A stretch of 64,000 nt of DNA, taken from the NCBI RefSeq assembly GCF_043555875.1, contig NZ_JBIGHW010000009.1, positions 1-64,000 of the forward strand. The letters run 5' to 3'. The notes below the pieces were generated by a model. The model ran no database searches, was not told the origin of the DNA, and was given only the letters and a program-made list of their open reading frames with translations. The DNA is from Pelomonas margarita. GTDB taxonomy: Bacteria > Pseudomonadota > Gammaproteobacteria > Burkholderiales > Burkholderiaceae_C. Numbering within the stretch: position 1 is the first letter of the stretch; every line of letters begins with the position of its first letter. Shown in pieces: positions 41,916 to 50,737 of this stretch. Both the position numbers and the translations under genes were made by a program.

Positions 41916-44323
41916 TTGACCAGCAGCGCCAGCACGCGGCGCTCGCTGGCCGGCAGCTCGTGCACTGAGAACCAGGCAGACTTTTCGGCGCGGTAGACGT
42001 AGCGCGGCGCGCTGCCATCAGCCATGCGCTGGCGCACCGGCGCGATGGCCTGCTGGGCGCTGTCCTGCAGGCCCTGGGCCTGCAGCGCGCCGGCCTGCAC
42101 GATGCGGGCGAGATCGCTCCAGCCGCCCAGCGCCAGCGCCTGCTCGGCAATGCGCTGCGCGCCGGGTGCGTCACTCTCCTGCAGCGCCAGCCAGCCCTGC
42201 AGCGCCAGCGTGTCGGGGTCGCGCGGGTCCAGCAGCAGGGCCTCGCGCAGCTGCACGCGGGCAGCGTCCAAGCGGCCGGCGCGCAGCAGGTCCAGCGCGT
42301 AGTCACGGCGCAGCGGCACCAGGCCCGTGCGCAGCCGCAGCACAGCCTCGTACTGCGCAAAGGCGGCGTCCCAGCGGCCGTCCAGCGCCAGCGTGGCGGC
42401 GCGCCCCCACAGCGCCTCGGGCTGGTCGGCCTGGTAGGCCAGCACGGCCTCGTAGGCGGCCAGCGCCGGCTCCACCTGACCCAGGCGGCGGTGGTGGTCG
42501 GCAAGCGCGAGGTTCACGCGAAAGCCGTCCTCGCCCTGCAGCCCGGCTGCGGCACGGGCCAGCGCCGGCACCACGTCGGCCGCCAGCGAAGCGCCGCCAT
42601 GCCAAAGCGCGTCGGCCGCAGTGACATGCAGCGCGCCGCTGCGCGGGTGGCGGGCCAGCGCGCGGCCGGCCAGTGCACGGGCCGCGTCGCCCTCGCCGGC
42701 CAGCGCCAACGCGTAGAGCCGGGCGCCGAGCGCGTCCTCATCGGCCGGGGCCAGCGCCAGCGCGCGCTCGATCAGCGGCGTGGCCTCTGCCAGGCGTCCG
42801 TCCTCCAGCTTCTGCTGGCCGGCCTTGACCAGCGCCACCGGCAGGCTGGCACGCGTGTCGCGCAGCGCGAACAGCCGGCGCACGAGCGCGCGCAGGGCCG
42901 GGTCGGTCGCGACGAGGCGCTCGCGCACGATCTCGCGGCCGTCGAAGGCGTCACGGCGCGGCGACATCTCGGCGTTGGCGCCCTCGGCAAAGTACTCCCA
43001 CACCGAGCCGCCCGCATAGCGCGACAGGAAGGCCTGGCGCGTCTTCGCGTCGCGGGCCTTTGCGCGGGCGTACAGCGCCTGGATCTCGCGCGCCTGGTCG
43101 GCCGTCAGCACGCCGTGCACCTGGTGCGTCAGCTCGTGCAGCACGGTGTTGTACTTGTCGAAGATGCTGCGCTCCACGTCCTCGATGCCGGTGACGGTGA
43201 AGTGGCCGCCCATGCCGCGCACGTCGTCCCACAGGCGCGAGTCGTAGTCGATGCGCGCGTCCTTCAGCGCCTGCGCCTGCGGCGTCTCGGACAGGCGCAT
43301 CCACATCGGCTTGATGAAGTGCGTCGCCCCGCCCTCCACCAACACCGGGATGAAGGCCTTCCACGGCGCGACCGACAGCGCCACGCGCTTGCGGTGACGC
43401 GGGGACAGGTCTTGCCAGTTCAGCACATAGCGCTCGATGCCGGGGATAACCGGCATGGGCGTAGCGGCAAAGCGGCGCTCGTAGTCGGTGCGGCGCACGT
43501 CAATGGCGAAGCGCTGCGACTCCAGGGCCTTGGCCGCGATGGCATGCGCGCGGCCCAGCTGCGGGCAGCGCTGCAGCACGGCCAGGCTGAGCGCGAGCGC
43601 CTCGTCGAAACGGCCCTGCTCGAAGGCGTCGGACGCGCGCCGCACCTCGGCCAGCAGCGGCGCCAGCTCGCCGCCCAGCCGGGCGGCGAGCTGCGTGTAG
43701 TTCTCGCGCACATAGCCGTTGCCCAGCAGGTAGTGGGCGGCCTCATGGTGCGGATTGAGCGCCACGGCAGCCTCGGCAGCGGCGATGGCGTCCTCGGTGC
43801 GCCCCAGGCGGATCAGCGTGTCGGCCAGTGCGCTCAGGCCATCGGCCGTGCGCTCGGCGGCCAGGCCCTGCTCCAGTTGCGCGAGCGAGGCGTCGAACTC
43901 GCGCAGCTGGTAGTGCCGCTGGCCCAGGCCTCGCAGCGCCTCGGCCCGCTCGGCCGGGCGCGTAGCCTGGCGCAACGCGCGCTCGAAGCACTGGCGCGCG
44001 CGCTCATGGTCCTGCAGTGACAGAGCCAGCCGCCCGGCGGCCAGCAGGTCAACGGCCTCGGCCCGCGCGTCGATCAGCAGCTGACGGGTGCGACGTGCGA
44101 CAGCAGCGGTGTCATCCCGCGCGAACAGCCATTGGTAGAGCACGGCGCGCTCGGCAGCGTCGGGCTGGCGCACGCGCAGCAGCGCGTCCAGCGCGGGCCG
44201 GGCCTCGGCATAGCGCTGCGCGGTCAGCAGCGTGTGCAGCCGGGCGGTGTCGGTGGCCGCAAGCGCGGCGGTGTGCAGCGAGAGACAGACAGCGAGGCCA
44301 ACGGCCAGTCGGCACCAGGACAT
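41912..44323 (-). CDS. Exported TPR-repeat protein with a gluzincin-type metalloprotease site
   Basis: An 803-residue protein with a signal peptide (LAVGLAVCLSLHTAALA). The N-terminal third (about 40-260) and the C-terminal third (about 500-780) are Ala/Leu-rich TPR-like repeats (for example EAAVALNPHHEAAHYLLGNG). Between them is a zinc-protease site, VLHELTHQVHG (HExxH), with a downstream EYFAEGANAEM that fits the third ligand region. It is probably periplasmic or surface-exposed. The gene is coupled to the FUSC gene by overlap. The substrate is unknown. Confidence 0.75.
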   Translation of the reverse strand: MSWCRLAVGLAVCLSLHTAALAATDTARLHTLLTAQRYAEARPALDALLRVRQPDAAERAVLYQWLFARDDTAAVARRTRQLLIDARAEAVDLLAAGRLALSLQDHERARQCFERALRQATRPAERAEALRGLGQRHYQLREFDASLAQLEQGLAAERTADGLSALADTLIRLGRTEDAIAAAEAAVALNPHHEAAHYLLGNGYVRENYTQLAARLGGELAPLLAEVRRASDAFEQGRFDEALALSLAVLQRCPQLGRAHAIAAKALESQRFAIDVRRTDYERRFAATPMPVIPGIERYVLNWQDLSPRHRKRVALSVAPWKAFIPVLVEGGATHFIKPMWMRLSETPQAQALKDARIDYDSRLWDDVRGMGGHFTVTGIEDVERSIFDKYNTVLHELTHQVHGVLTADQAREIQALYARAKARDAKTRQAFLSRYAGGSVWEYFAEGANAEMSPRRDAFDGREIVRERLVATDPALRALVRRLFALRDTRASLPVALVKAGQQKLEDGRLAEATPLIERALALAPADEDALGARLYALALAGEGDAARALAGRALARHPRSGALHVTAADALWHGGASLAADVVPALARAAAGLQGEDGFRVNLALADHHRRLGQVEPALAAYEAVLAYQADQPEALWGRAATLALDGRWDAAFAQYEAVLRLRTGLVPLRRDYALDLLRAGRLDAARVQLREALLLDPRDPDTLALQGWLALQESDAPGAQRIAEQALALGGWSDLARIVQAGALQAQGLQDSAQQAIAPVRQRMADGSAPRYVYRAEKSAWFSVHELPASERRVLALLVK

Positions 44324-44363
44324 GAGATCAACTCCATCGATGAGGGGCGCATGCTAGCCCTGC

Positions 44364-44381
44364 CGGCAGGCTTGCCTGCCG
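44364..44381. promoter_or_regulatory. Hairpin between divergent genes
   Basis: CGGCAGGC (44364-44371) and GCCTGCCG (44374-44381) form a perfect 8-base dyad with a two-base centre, 40 bases from the TPR gene start and 19 bases before the CPBP gene start. It may be an operator for either divergent gene. Confidence 0.35.
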
Positions 44382-44399
44382 CGATGCAGCCGGGCCATC

Positions 44400-45230
44400 A
44401 TGCGAGCCCGCAACACCCCGACCTCCAGCGCAACAAAGGCCCCTGTGACCCAGGACGCTCCTCACCCCCTCCCGCCCTCACAACGCCTGCGGCTGGAAGG
44501 CAGGAGTGGCAACTTTCCCTTCTACGACGGCCGGCCGGCGGCACTGTCCGCCGCCCAATGGCTGCTCGTCATGGCCGGCGTGGTGGTCGGCTTTGTGGCG
44601 CTGATCGCGCCCCTGCCCTGGCCGGCCGGCGTGGTCGGCACGCTGGCACCAGCGGTGCTGTTCGTCTCGCTGCCGCTGGCCGCGCTGGCCCGCGTTGCGC
44701 CGCACCACTGGCGGACCTTGTTCGGGCGAGTCGGCACGCGCGAACTGCGCCTGATGGTGGGCTTTGCGCTGCTTAACGTGGTCATCAGCATGAGCATCGG
44801 CAGCCTGGTGCGCAGCTTCAGCGACGTAACGAACAACGCCGCCGCCGGCCAATTGCTCACCATGGACACGACCGAGCGCCTCACCTTCTTTGCGAAGACC
44901 TTGCCGCAGCTGCTGGGTGAGGAATTGATGACGCTGCTGCCATTCCTGGCGCTGATGGCGCTGCTGACACAGCGCTTCGGGCTGGAGCGCCGGCAGGCCG
45001 TGCTGCTGGCGTGGGGCGCGTCGTCGCTGCTGTTCGGGCTCATCCACCTGCCCACCTACGGCTGGAACCTCGTGCAGTGCATCGTCATCATTGGCTCGGC
45101 GCGCCTGGTGCTCACGCTGCCCTGGCTGCTGACCAAGAACGTTTGGGTGTCCACCGGCGCCCACATCATCAACGACTGGCTGCTGTTCGGCCTGGGCCTG
45201 CTGGGCGCCCGCCTGGCGGCGTCGGCCTGA
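44400..45230 (+). CDS. CPBP-family intramembrane metalloprotease
   Basis: A 276-residue membrane protein with about seven hydrophobic segments. The CPBP (CAAX protease and bacteriocin-processing) motifs are GEELMTLLPFLAL (the paired glutamates), SLLFGLIHLPTYGWN (His) and GAHIINDWLLFGLGL (His and Asn). These proteins cleave substrates in the membrane; in bacteria roles include bacteriocin processing and immunity. The usual Arg after EE is replaced, so activity is not certain. It is monocistronic and convergent with the Bug-type gene. Confidence 0.8.
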   Translation: MRARNTPTSSATKAPVTQDAPHPLPPSQRLRLEGRSGNFPFYDGRPAALSAAQWLLVMAGVVVGFVALIAPLPWPAGVVGTLAPAVLFVSLPLAALARVAPHHWRTLFGRVGTRELRLMVGFALLNVVISMSIGSLVRSFSDVTNNAAAGQLLTMDTTERLTFFAKTLPQLLGEELMTLLPFLALMALLTQRFGLERRQAVLLAWGASSLLFGLIHLPTYGWNLVQCIVIIGSARLVLTLPWLLTKNVWVSTGAHIINDWLLFGLGLLGARLAASA

Positions 45231-45273
45231 GCGCGCGTCAGCAAGGGCGCAAGAGCTTTTCGGCAGCGCCCGC

Positions 45274-46236
45274 TCAGTCGTCCGACGAGAAGCCCGAGGC
45301 CTTGACCACCGGGCCCCAGTAGTCGCGCTCGGCGGCCAGGCGGCGTGTGTAGTCGGCCGGCGCCAGGCTCAGCGGCTCGAAGCCCAGCTTGGCCAGCGCC
45401 TCCACTACGGCCGGCTCGCGCACCGCGGCGCGGGCGATGTCGGACAGCTTGTCCACCACGGCCTGCGGCGTCCGGGCGGGTGCGAACAGGCCGTAGGTCT
45501 CCACGCCCACGATGCCCTTGAAGCCCTGCTCCTCGAAGGTGGGCACATCGGGCGCGAAGCGAGAACGGGCCTTGTCCGTCACGCCCAGCAGGCGCACGCG
45601 GCCAGCGGCGAGGTGGGGCAGGAAGTCGCCAACGGAGAAGCAGCCCGACGCGATCTGGCCGCCCATCAGGTCCTGCATGCCGGGTGCGGCGCCACGGTAG
45701 GGCGCGTGCGTGAGCTTGAGCCCGGCCGCCTGCTCGAACTGGTTGCCCAGGAAGTGCGGCATGGCACCGGCCGCGGGCGACGCGTAGGCCGCCTTGTCGG
45801 GGTTGGCCTTGGCCCAGTCGGCGAACTGGGCCAGCGTCCTGACCGCGGCCGGCACCTGCGGCCCGACGCCGAAGCCGCAGGTGGACAGCGCCAGCGGCGC
45901 AACGGCGATCACGTCGTTGGCCGGGTGGTAGGCCAGCTTGCGATAGGCGTGCGGGTAGATGGTGAACATGGACGACGGGCTGACGAGCAGCACCTGCCCG
46001 TCGGGCGCAGCGTCCTTCAGTGCCGCAATGGCGATGCGGCCGCCGGCCCCTACGCGCTGCTCCACGAGCACGCTGTCGGCCAGCTTGCCGCGCGCGAAGT
46101 CGGCCAGGCGGCGCGCCGTGGCGTCCACCGAACCGCCGGCCGGGAAGCCGACGAGGATGCGCGGCGGCTGGCCCTGCGCACGGGCGGCCAGCGGCAGCGC
46201 CGCAAGTGAGGCAAGAACGTGGCGGCGGTCCATCAT
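45274..46236 (-). CDS. Bug/TctC-type tripartite tricarboxylate transporter binding protein
   Basis: A 320-residue exported solute-binding protein (signal HVLASLAALPLAARA). Family blocks are ILVGFPAGGSVDATARRLAD at the mature N-terminus, VEQRVGAGGRIAIAALK, FEQAAGLKLTHAPYRGAAPGMQDLMGGQI and GIVGVETYGLFAPARTPQAVVDKL. Betaproteobacteria carry many such Bug proteins, most without dedicated membrane partners. The start overlaps the stop of the MarR-type gene by four bases, so they form one transcript opposite the divergent FAD monooxygenase; the ligand may be a carboxylated aromatic. Confidence 0.9.
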   Translation of the reverse strand: MMDRRHVLASLAALPLAARAQGQPPRILVGFPAGGSVDATARRLADFARGKLADSVLVEQRVGAGGRIAIAALKDAAPDGQVLLVSPSSMFTIYPHAYRKLAYHPANDVIAVAPLALSTCGFGVGPQVPAAVRTLAQFADWAKANPDKAAYASPAAGAMPHFLGNQFEQAAGLKLTHAPYRGAAPGMQDLMGGQIASGCFSVGDFLPHLAAGRVRLLGVTDKARSRFAPDVPTFEEQGFKGIVGVETYGLFAPARTPQAVVDKLSDIARAAVREPAVVEALAKLGFEPLSLAPADYTRRLAAERDYWGPVVKASGFSSDD

Positions 46237-46766
46237 GGTGTCTGTCTCCTTGGTTTGTTCTGCGGTGTCGTGCTCTGGGCGGTAGCCACCCAGGCCAGGC
46301 GGTCGAGCGCCGCCTTCAATGCAGGCCCCTGCTCGCCAAGCCCGGCCAGCAGCGCGCGGTCATGTGCGGCCACGGCGGCTTCCAGCTTGGCCAGGCGCCG
46401 CTTGCCGGCGGCGGTGAGGTGCAGGCCCCAGGCGCGGGCGTCGTCGGGCGCGTCGCGCCGCTCGGCCCAGCCTTGCGCGGTGAGCCAGTCGGTCAGGCGC
46501 AGCGCGCCGCTGCGGTGCAGGCCCATGGCCTGGCCCAGCAGGCCCTGCCGCAGGCCGGGGTTGCGGGCGATGAGCACCAGCGCCGCGAAGCGCTGCGGGC
46601 TGACGTCCCAGGCCGCCGTGGCGCGATGAAAGTCCACGTACAGCGCGTTCTGCGCGCGGCGCAGCGCATAGCCCAGCAGGCCGTCCAGCAGCCCGTAGTC
46701 CACGCCGGGCACTGGCAGCATCAGCCCCTCGGGCGCGAGCGCTGCAGCACTGTCGGTCTTGCTCAT
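46233..46766 (-). CDS. MarR-family transcriptional regulator
   Basis: A 177-residue winged-helix regulator: LLGYALRRAQNALYVDF, FAALVLIARNPGLRQGLLGQAMGLHRSGALRLTDWLTAQGW (DNA-binding helices) and the wing RRDAPDDARAWGLHLTAAGKR. MarR proteins are usually released from DNA by aromatic ligands. It starts 54 bases from the divergent FAD monooxygenase gene, with two nested dyads in between, and likely controls both directions. ATG 46766 is the natural start; the longer frame extends through the divergent gene. Confidence 0.9.
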   Translation of the reverse strand: MSKTDSAAALAPEGLMLPVPGVDYGLLDGLLGYALRRAQNALYVDFHRATAAWDVSPQRFAALVLIARNPGLRQGLLGQAMGLHRSGALRLTDWLTAQGWAERRDAPDDARAWGLHLTAAGKRRLAKLEAAVAAHDRALLAGLGEQGPALKAALDRLAWVATAQSTTPQNKPRRQTP

Positions 46767-46770
46767 GCCG

Positions 46771-46816
46771 TCAGGGTAGGTTTTGTTGCGCATGGCAACT
46801 ATCTCGCTTACCCTGA
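46771..46816. promoter_or_regulatory. Nested dyads between marR-type gene and monooxygenase gene
   Basis: The outer arms TCAGGGTA (46771-46778) and TACCCTGA (46809-46816) are perfect. Inside lies GTTGC (46785-46789) and GCAAC (46795-46799), nearly concentric with the outer pair. GTTGC-N5-GCAAC resembles sites used by MarR-type regulators of aromatic metabolism. It covers the whole 54-base divergent promoter gap. Confidence 0.55.
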
Positions 46817-46820
46817 ACCC

Positions 46821-48035
46821 ATGAACATCCTGATCGCGGGCGGCGGCATCGGCGGGCTGACGGCGGCGCTGACGCTGCATCAGCGCGGCCATGCCGTCAC
46901 GGTGCTGGAGGCCGTGCGCGAGCCGAGGCCGCTGGGCGTGGGCATCAACCTGCTGCCGCACTCGGTGGGCGTGCTGGAGGGCCTGGGCCTGTTGCCGGCG
47001 CTGCGCGGCATGGCGGTGGAGACCTCGGCGCTGGTGTTCGCCAACCGGCATGGCCAGCCCATCCACCGCGATGCGCGCGGCGTCTACGGCGGCTACAGCC
47101 ACCCGCAGTTCAGCGTCCACCGGGGCGAGCTGCAGATGCTGCTGTGGCGGGAGGCCTGCGCCCGGCTGACCGTGCTGAGCGGCCAGCGCGTGGTGGGCGT
47201 ACGCGACGGCCACGTGGCCCTCATCGATACCGCCGACGGTCCCCGCGAACAGGCGGCCGACCTCATCGTCGGCGCCGACGGCATTCATTCCGCGCTGCGC
47301 AGACGGCTCGCGCCGGACGAGGGCGCGCCCTGCTGGCGCGGCGTGATGATGTGGCGCGGAACGACCTGGGCGCCGCCCTTCCTGGACGGCCGCACCATGG
47401 TCCAGGCCGGCCACAGCCGGGCCAAGTTCGTCGTCTACCCCATCAGCACGCCGCGTGCGGATGGGCTGCAGCTCATCAACTGGATTGCCGACCGCCGCGT
47501 GCGCGAATCCGCGCCGGGCCTCACTGCGCCCGACCGCGCCGACTGGAGCCGTGCCGGTCGGCTGGACGATCTGTTGCCCACCTTCGGCTCCTGGCGCTTC
47601 GACTGGCTGGACGTGCCGGGCCTCATCACCCGCGCCGAGCAGATGCTGGAGTGGCCCATGGTGGACCGCGACCCGCTGCCGTGCTGGCGCCTGGGGCCCT
47701 CAACGCTGCTGGGCGACGCGGCCCACCCGATGGTGCCCATCGGCTCCAACGGCGCGACGCAGGCCATCATGGACGCGCAGGCGCTGGCCGACGCGCTGGA
47801 CCGGCATGCCGGGCTGGACGCGGCGCTGGCCGCCTACGAGGACAAACGCCGGCCGCTGTGCGCTCGCATTGTCGAGATGAACCGCCAGGAAGGGCTGGAC
47901 GCCATCCTGGACCGCGTGGAGGCGCTAGCGCCCGAGGGCTTCGCGCAGCTGGCCGACGTCATCGACCCGGCCGAGGTGGCGGCCGAGGTCAACGCCTACA
48001 AGGCCGCCGCCGGGCACCAGGTGAAGCGGGCCTGA
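46821..48035 (+). CDS. FAD-dependent aromatic-ring-type monooxygenase
   Basis: A 404-residue class A flavin monooxygenase. The FAD dinucleotide motif is ILIAGGGIGGLTAAL, the DG motif is LIVGADGIHSALRRRL, and the second FAD motif is LLGDAAHPMVPIGSNGATQAIMDA. Relatives hydroxylate phenolic acids, nicotinates or similar rings using NAD(P)H and O2. The divergent MarR regulator and Bug-type binding protein suggest a small regulated catabolic unit. ATG 46821 (MNILIAGGG) is the natural start. Confidence 0.92.
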   Translation: MNILIAGGGIGGLTAALTLHQRGHAVTVLEAVREPRPLGVGINLLPHSVGVLEGLGLLPALRGMAVETSALVFANRHGQPIHRDARGVYGGYSHPQFSVHRGELQMLLWREACARLTVLSGQRVVGVRDGHVALIDTADGPREQAADLIVGADGIHSALRRRLAPDEGAPCWRGVMMWRGTTWAPPFLDGRTMVQAGHSRAKFVVYPISTPRADGLQLINWIADRRVRESAPGLTAPDRADWSRAGRLDDLLPTFGSWRFDWLDVPGLITRAEQMLEWPMVDRDPLPCWRLGPSTLLGDAAHPMVPIGSNGATQAIMDAQALADALDRHAGLDAALAAYEDKRRPLCARIVEMNRQEGLDAILDRVEALAPEGFAQLADVIDPAEVAAEVNAYKAAAGHQVKRA

Positions 48036-49730
48036 TCAGGCCTTGCCCATCTCTGCCGCAATCAGCCGCACCGGCGCGCTGCCGTAGCTGAGGAATTTCT
48101 CGTGGAAGGCCTTGGGCTGGAAGCCCGGCCGGGCCTTCAGCTGCTCACGCAGCGCATGGATCTCGCTGAAGCCGCTGAAATAGCTCGTCAGCTGCACCGA
48201 GGTGAGCTGCACGCGGCGCCACTTTTCCCGGGCTTCGCGCTCGGTCTGGAAGGCCTGTCGGGTCAGCAGATCCAGCGCGTCAGCCTCGCTCATGCCCAGC
48301 ACGTGCACGCTGTAGTCGAGGATGGTGTTGGTGACCGAGCGCAGATGCCACTTGCCCCACATCAGCGTCATCTCGGGCGACGCGCCGTAGCCGCTCTCCA
48401 GCATCATCAGCTCGCCGTAGACGGCCCAGCCCTCCACCATGGAGCCACTGCCAAACAAGGCCTTGACCTTGCTGGGTACCTGGTTGGCATAGACCAGTTG
48501 CGTGTAATGGCCCGGGATGGCTTCGTGGATGTTGAGGATCTGCAGGATCCAGTGGTTGTATTCGCGCAGCGTGCTCTCGGCCTGCTCGGGCGTCAGGTCA
48601 TCCAGCGGCGTGACGTTGTAGTAGGTGCTGTCCTGCGGCCGGTAGGGCCCGGGCGCCTCGATGCTGGCGCCGGCAATGCCGCGCTGGTAGACCGGGGTCT
48701 CGCGCACCACCAGCGGCTTGGCGGGGTCCAGTGTCAGCAGGTCATGCTGGCGTATCCAGGCCTCCAGCTGCGGGATCTGTGCACGGATCTCGTCGACGAA
48801 CTTCTCACGCGCTACGTGCCGCACGCTGAGCTTGTCGATGACGCGGCCGATCAGCGCGAAACGGTCGGCCGGCAGCGGCTCGCTGCCGATGACGGAGGGC
48901 CACAGCGCCGTGGCCTGCGTGTGCATGCTGGCCAGCACGAGCTCGCGGCGGGCCAGCGCGGCCACGTAAGTTTGGCGCGCCGTGCGGGCGGACTGGATGT
49001 CGTGCCGGAACTTGGGCTCGTACAGCGCCGTGCCGAGGCGGAAGCTGCGCTTGGCCACGGGCAGCAGCGTGTTCAGGTGTGCTTGGTAGCCCGCCACGGC
49101 GCGACGCGCCTTGTCGAGGTCGGGCTGCATCAGCGCCCCCAGGCCCACCTGCTGAGCGTGGGACTCCAGGTCCTCCAACACCGCAAGCACGCCCGGCGCC
49201 TGCTGCAGCGCCAGCTCGGTGTGCTCGCGCGTGACGCCAGCCAGGCTCTTGCGCGCCTCGGCGTAGAAGGCCGGCAGTTGCCGGATGCGCGCATGCAGCG
49301 CCTTGACGCGCTGCTGCACGGGGGCCCAGTCGGTGTTCAGCGTCAGGTCGATGGGCGCGGCGGGGTTGTGCTCGGACGGGTTCCAGGCCCATTCGCGCAA
49401 GGTGTCCAGCCGCCACAGGTCACTCTCGATCTTGGCGAGCAGCATCGCGCGGTCCATGCGCTGGGCGGTGGACAGGCTGGCCTCGGGCACCGCCTGGAAG
49501 CGCTGGCGCCAGCCGGCCAGGAAGCCGCGCATCGCGGCGCGCTGCGCTGCACCAGGCAGGCGGATGCGCCCGGCGAACTCGAAGCGGCCGGCCATGACGG
49601 CTGCGTCCGCATCCTGCTGCCACAGGGCTTCGAGGAAGGCCTCGGCCTGAGCATCGAAACCGGCAGTCTTGGCCCATGCCGGCAAAGCGGCGCTGGCCAC
49701 ACCCAGCGCGACGAACTCACGCCGCTTCAC
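48036..49730 (-). CDS. DUF885-family exported metallopeptidase-like protein
   Basis: A 564-residue protein with an N-terminal export signal (RREFVALGVASAALPAWA, with a twin-arginine-like RR). The DUF885 zinc site is NIHEAIPGHYTQ (HExxxGH), with a downstream EGWAVYGELMMLESGYG supplying the next glutamate. Members are M32-like peptidases of unknown substrate. The protein is full length for the family. Its start overlaps the gshB stop by four bases (ATGA), so it is expressed with gshB. Confidence 0.85.
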   Translation of the reverse strand: MKRREFVALGVASAALPAWAKTAGFDAQAEAFLEALWQQDADAAVMAGRFEFAGRIRLPGAAQRAAMRGFLAGWRQRFQAVPEASLSTAQRMDRAMLLAKIESDLWRLDTLREWAWNPSEHNPAAPIDLTLNTDWAPVQQRVKALHARIRQLPAFYAEARKSLAGVTREHTELALQQAPGVLAVLEDLESHAQQVGLGALMQPDLDKARRAVAGYQAHLNTLLPVAKRSFRLGTALYEPKFRHDIQSARTARQTYVAALARRELVLASMHTQATALWPSVIGSEPLPADRFALIGRVIDKLSVRHVAREKFVDEIRAQIPQLEAWIRQHDLLTLDPAKPLVVRETPVYQRGIAGASIEAPGPYRPQDSTYYNVTPLDDLTPEQAESTLREYNHWILQILNIHEAIPGHYTQLVYANQVPSKVKALFGSGSMVEGWAVYGELMMLESGYGASPEMTLMWGKWHLRSVTNTILDYSVHVLGMSEADALDLLTRQAFQTEREAREKWRRVQLTSVQLTSYFSGFSEIHALREQLKARPGFQPKAFHEKFLSYGSAPVRLIAAEMGKA

Positions 49731-50671
49731 AGCGCGGCCTCCAGCGCATCGACGAACATCTGGGCCACATCGAAGCCGGTCTGGTCGGTGATCTCCTGGA
49801 AGCAGGTCGGGCTGGTCACGTTGATCTCGGTGACGTTCTCGCCGATGACGTCCAGGCCTACCAGCAGCAAGCCGCGCGCGGCCAGGATGGGGCCCAGGTA
49901 CTCGGCAATCTCGCGGTCCCGCGCAGTCAGCGGCCGGGCCACGCCCTTGCCGCCGGCCGCCAGGTTGCCACGCACCTCGCCGCCCTGCGGGATGCGCGCC
50001 AGGCAGTGCGGCACCGGCTTGCCGCCGATGATGAGGATGCGCTTGTCGCCCTCGGCAATCGCCGGGATGAAGCGCTGCACCATCACCGTCTGCTCGCCGT
50101 CCTTGTTCAGCGTCTCAATGATGGCGCCGAGGTTCAGGCCGTCGTCCTTGACGCGGAAGATGCCCATGCCGCCCATGCCGTCCAGCGGCTTGAGGATGAT
50201 GTCGCGGTGCTCGGCGTGGAAGGCGCGGATCTCAGCCGCGTCGCGCGTGATCAGCGTCGGCGCGATGAACTCCGGGAACTCCATGATCGCGAGCTTCTCC
50301 GGATGCTCGCGCAACGCGGCGGCCTTGTTGAACACACGCGCGCCCTCACGCTCGGCCTGGCTGAGCAGGTGGGTGGCGTAGAAAAACTCGGGGTCGAAGG
50401 GCGGATCCTTGCGCATCAGCACCGCATCGACGTCGGCCAGCGCCACGTCGGCCGTGGCGGTCACGGTGTACCAGTCGTCAGCATCCCCGGTCAGCGCAAT
50501 TTCGACGGCAGCCCGCGCCGTCACGCGGCCGCCGCGCAGCCACACCAGCTGCTGCGGCTCGCAGGCCAGCAGCGTGTGGCCGCGTTTGGCGGCCTCGCGC
50601 ATCATCGCGAAGGTGGAGTCCTTGTAGGTCTTGAAGGTGGCGAGCGGGTCGGCGACGAAGAGCAGCTTCAT
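49727..50671 (-). CDS. gshB: Glutathione synthetase
   Basis: A 314-residue ATP-grasp enzyme that joins gamma-glutamylcysteine and glycine. The N-terminus KLLFVADPLATFKTYKDSTFAMM is the family mark; MRKDPPFDPEF, PLDGMGGMGIFR (ATP-grasp glycine loop), NLAAGGKG and LLLVGLDVIGENVTEINVTSPTC follow. gshA lies about 9 kb to the right on the same strand, with transporters between. The ATG at 50671 is chosen because the longer frame adds no homology. Confidence 0.96.
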   Translation of the reverse strand: MKLLFVADPLATFKTYKDSTFAMMREAAKRGHTLLACEPQQLVWLRGGRVTARAAVEIALTGDADDWYTVTATADVALADVDAVLMRKDPPFDPEFFYATHLLSQAEREGARVFNKAAALREHPEKLAIMEFPEFIAPTLITRDAAEIRAFHAEHRDIILKPLDGMGGMGIFRVKDDGLNLGAIIETLNKDGEQTVMVQRFIPAIAEGDKRILIIGGKPVPHCLARIPQGGEVRGNLAAGGKGVARPLTARDREIAEYLGPILAARGLLLVGLDVIGENVTEINVTSPTCFQEITDQTGFDVAQMFVDALEAAL

Positions 50672-50737
50672 GATCGGCAGTGCAGGGAGTACATGGCGGT
50701 TCGGCCAGTGTTGCACAGGGCCCTCAGCCCTGCCCGA

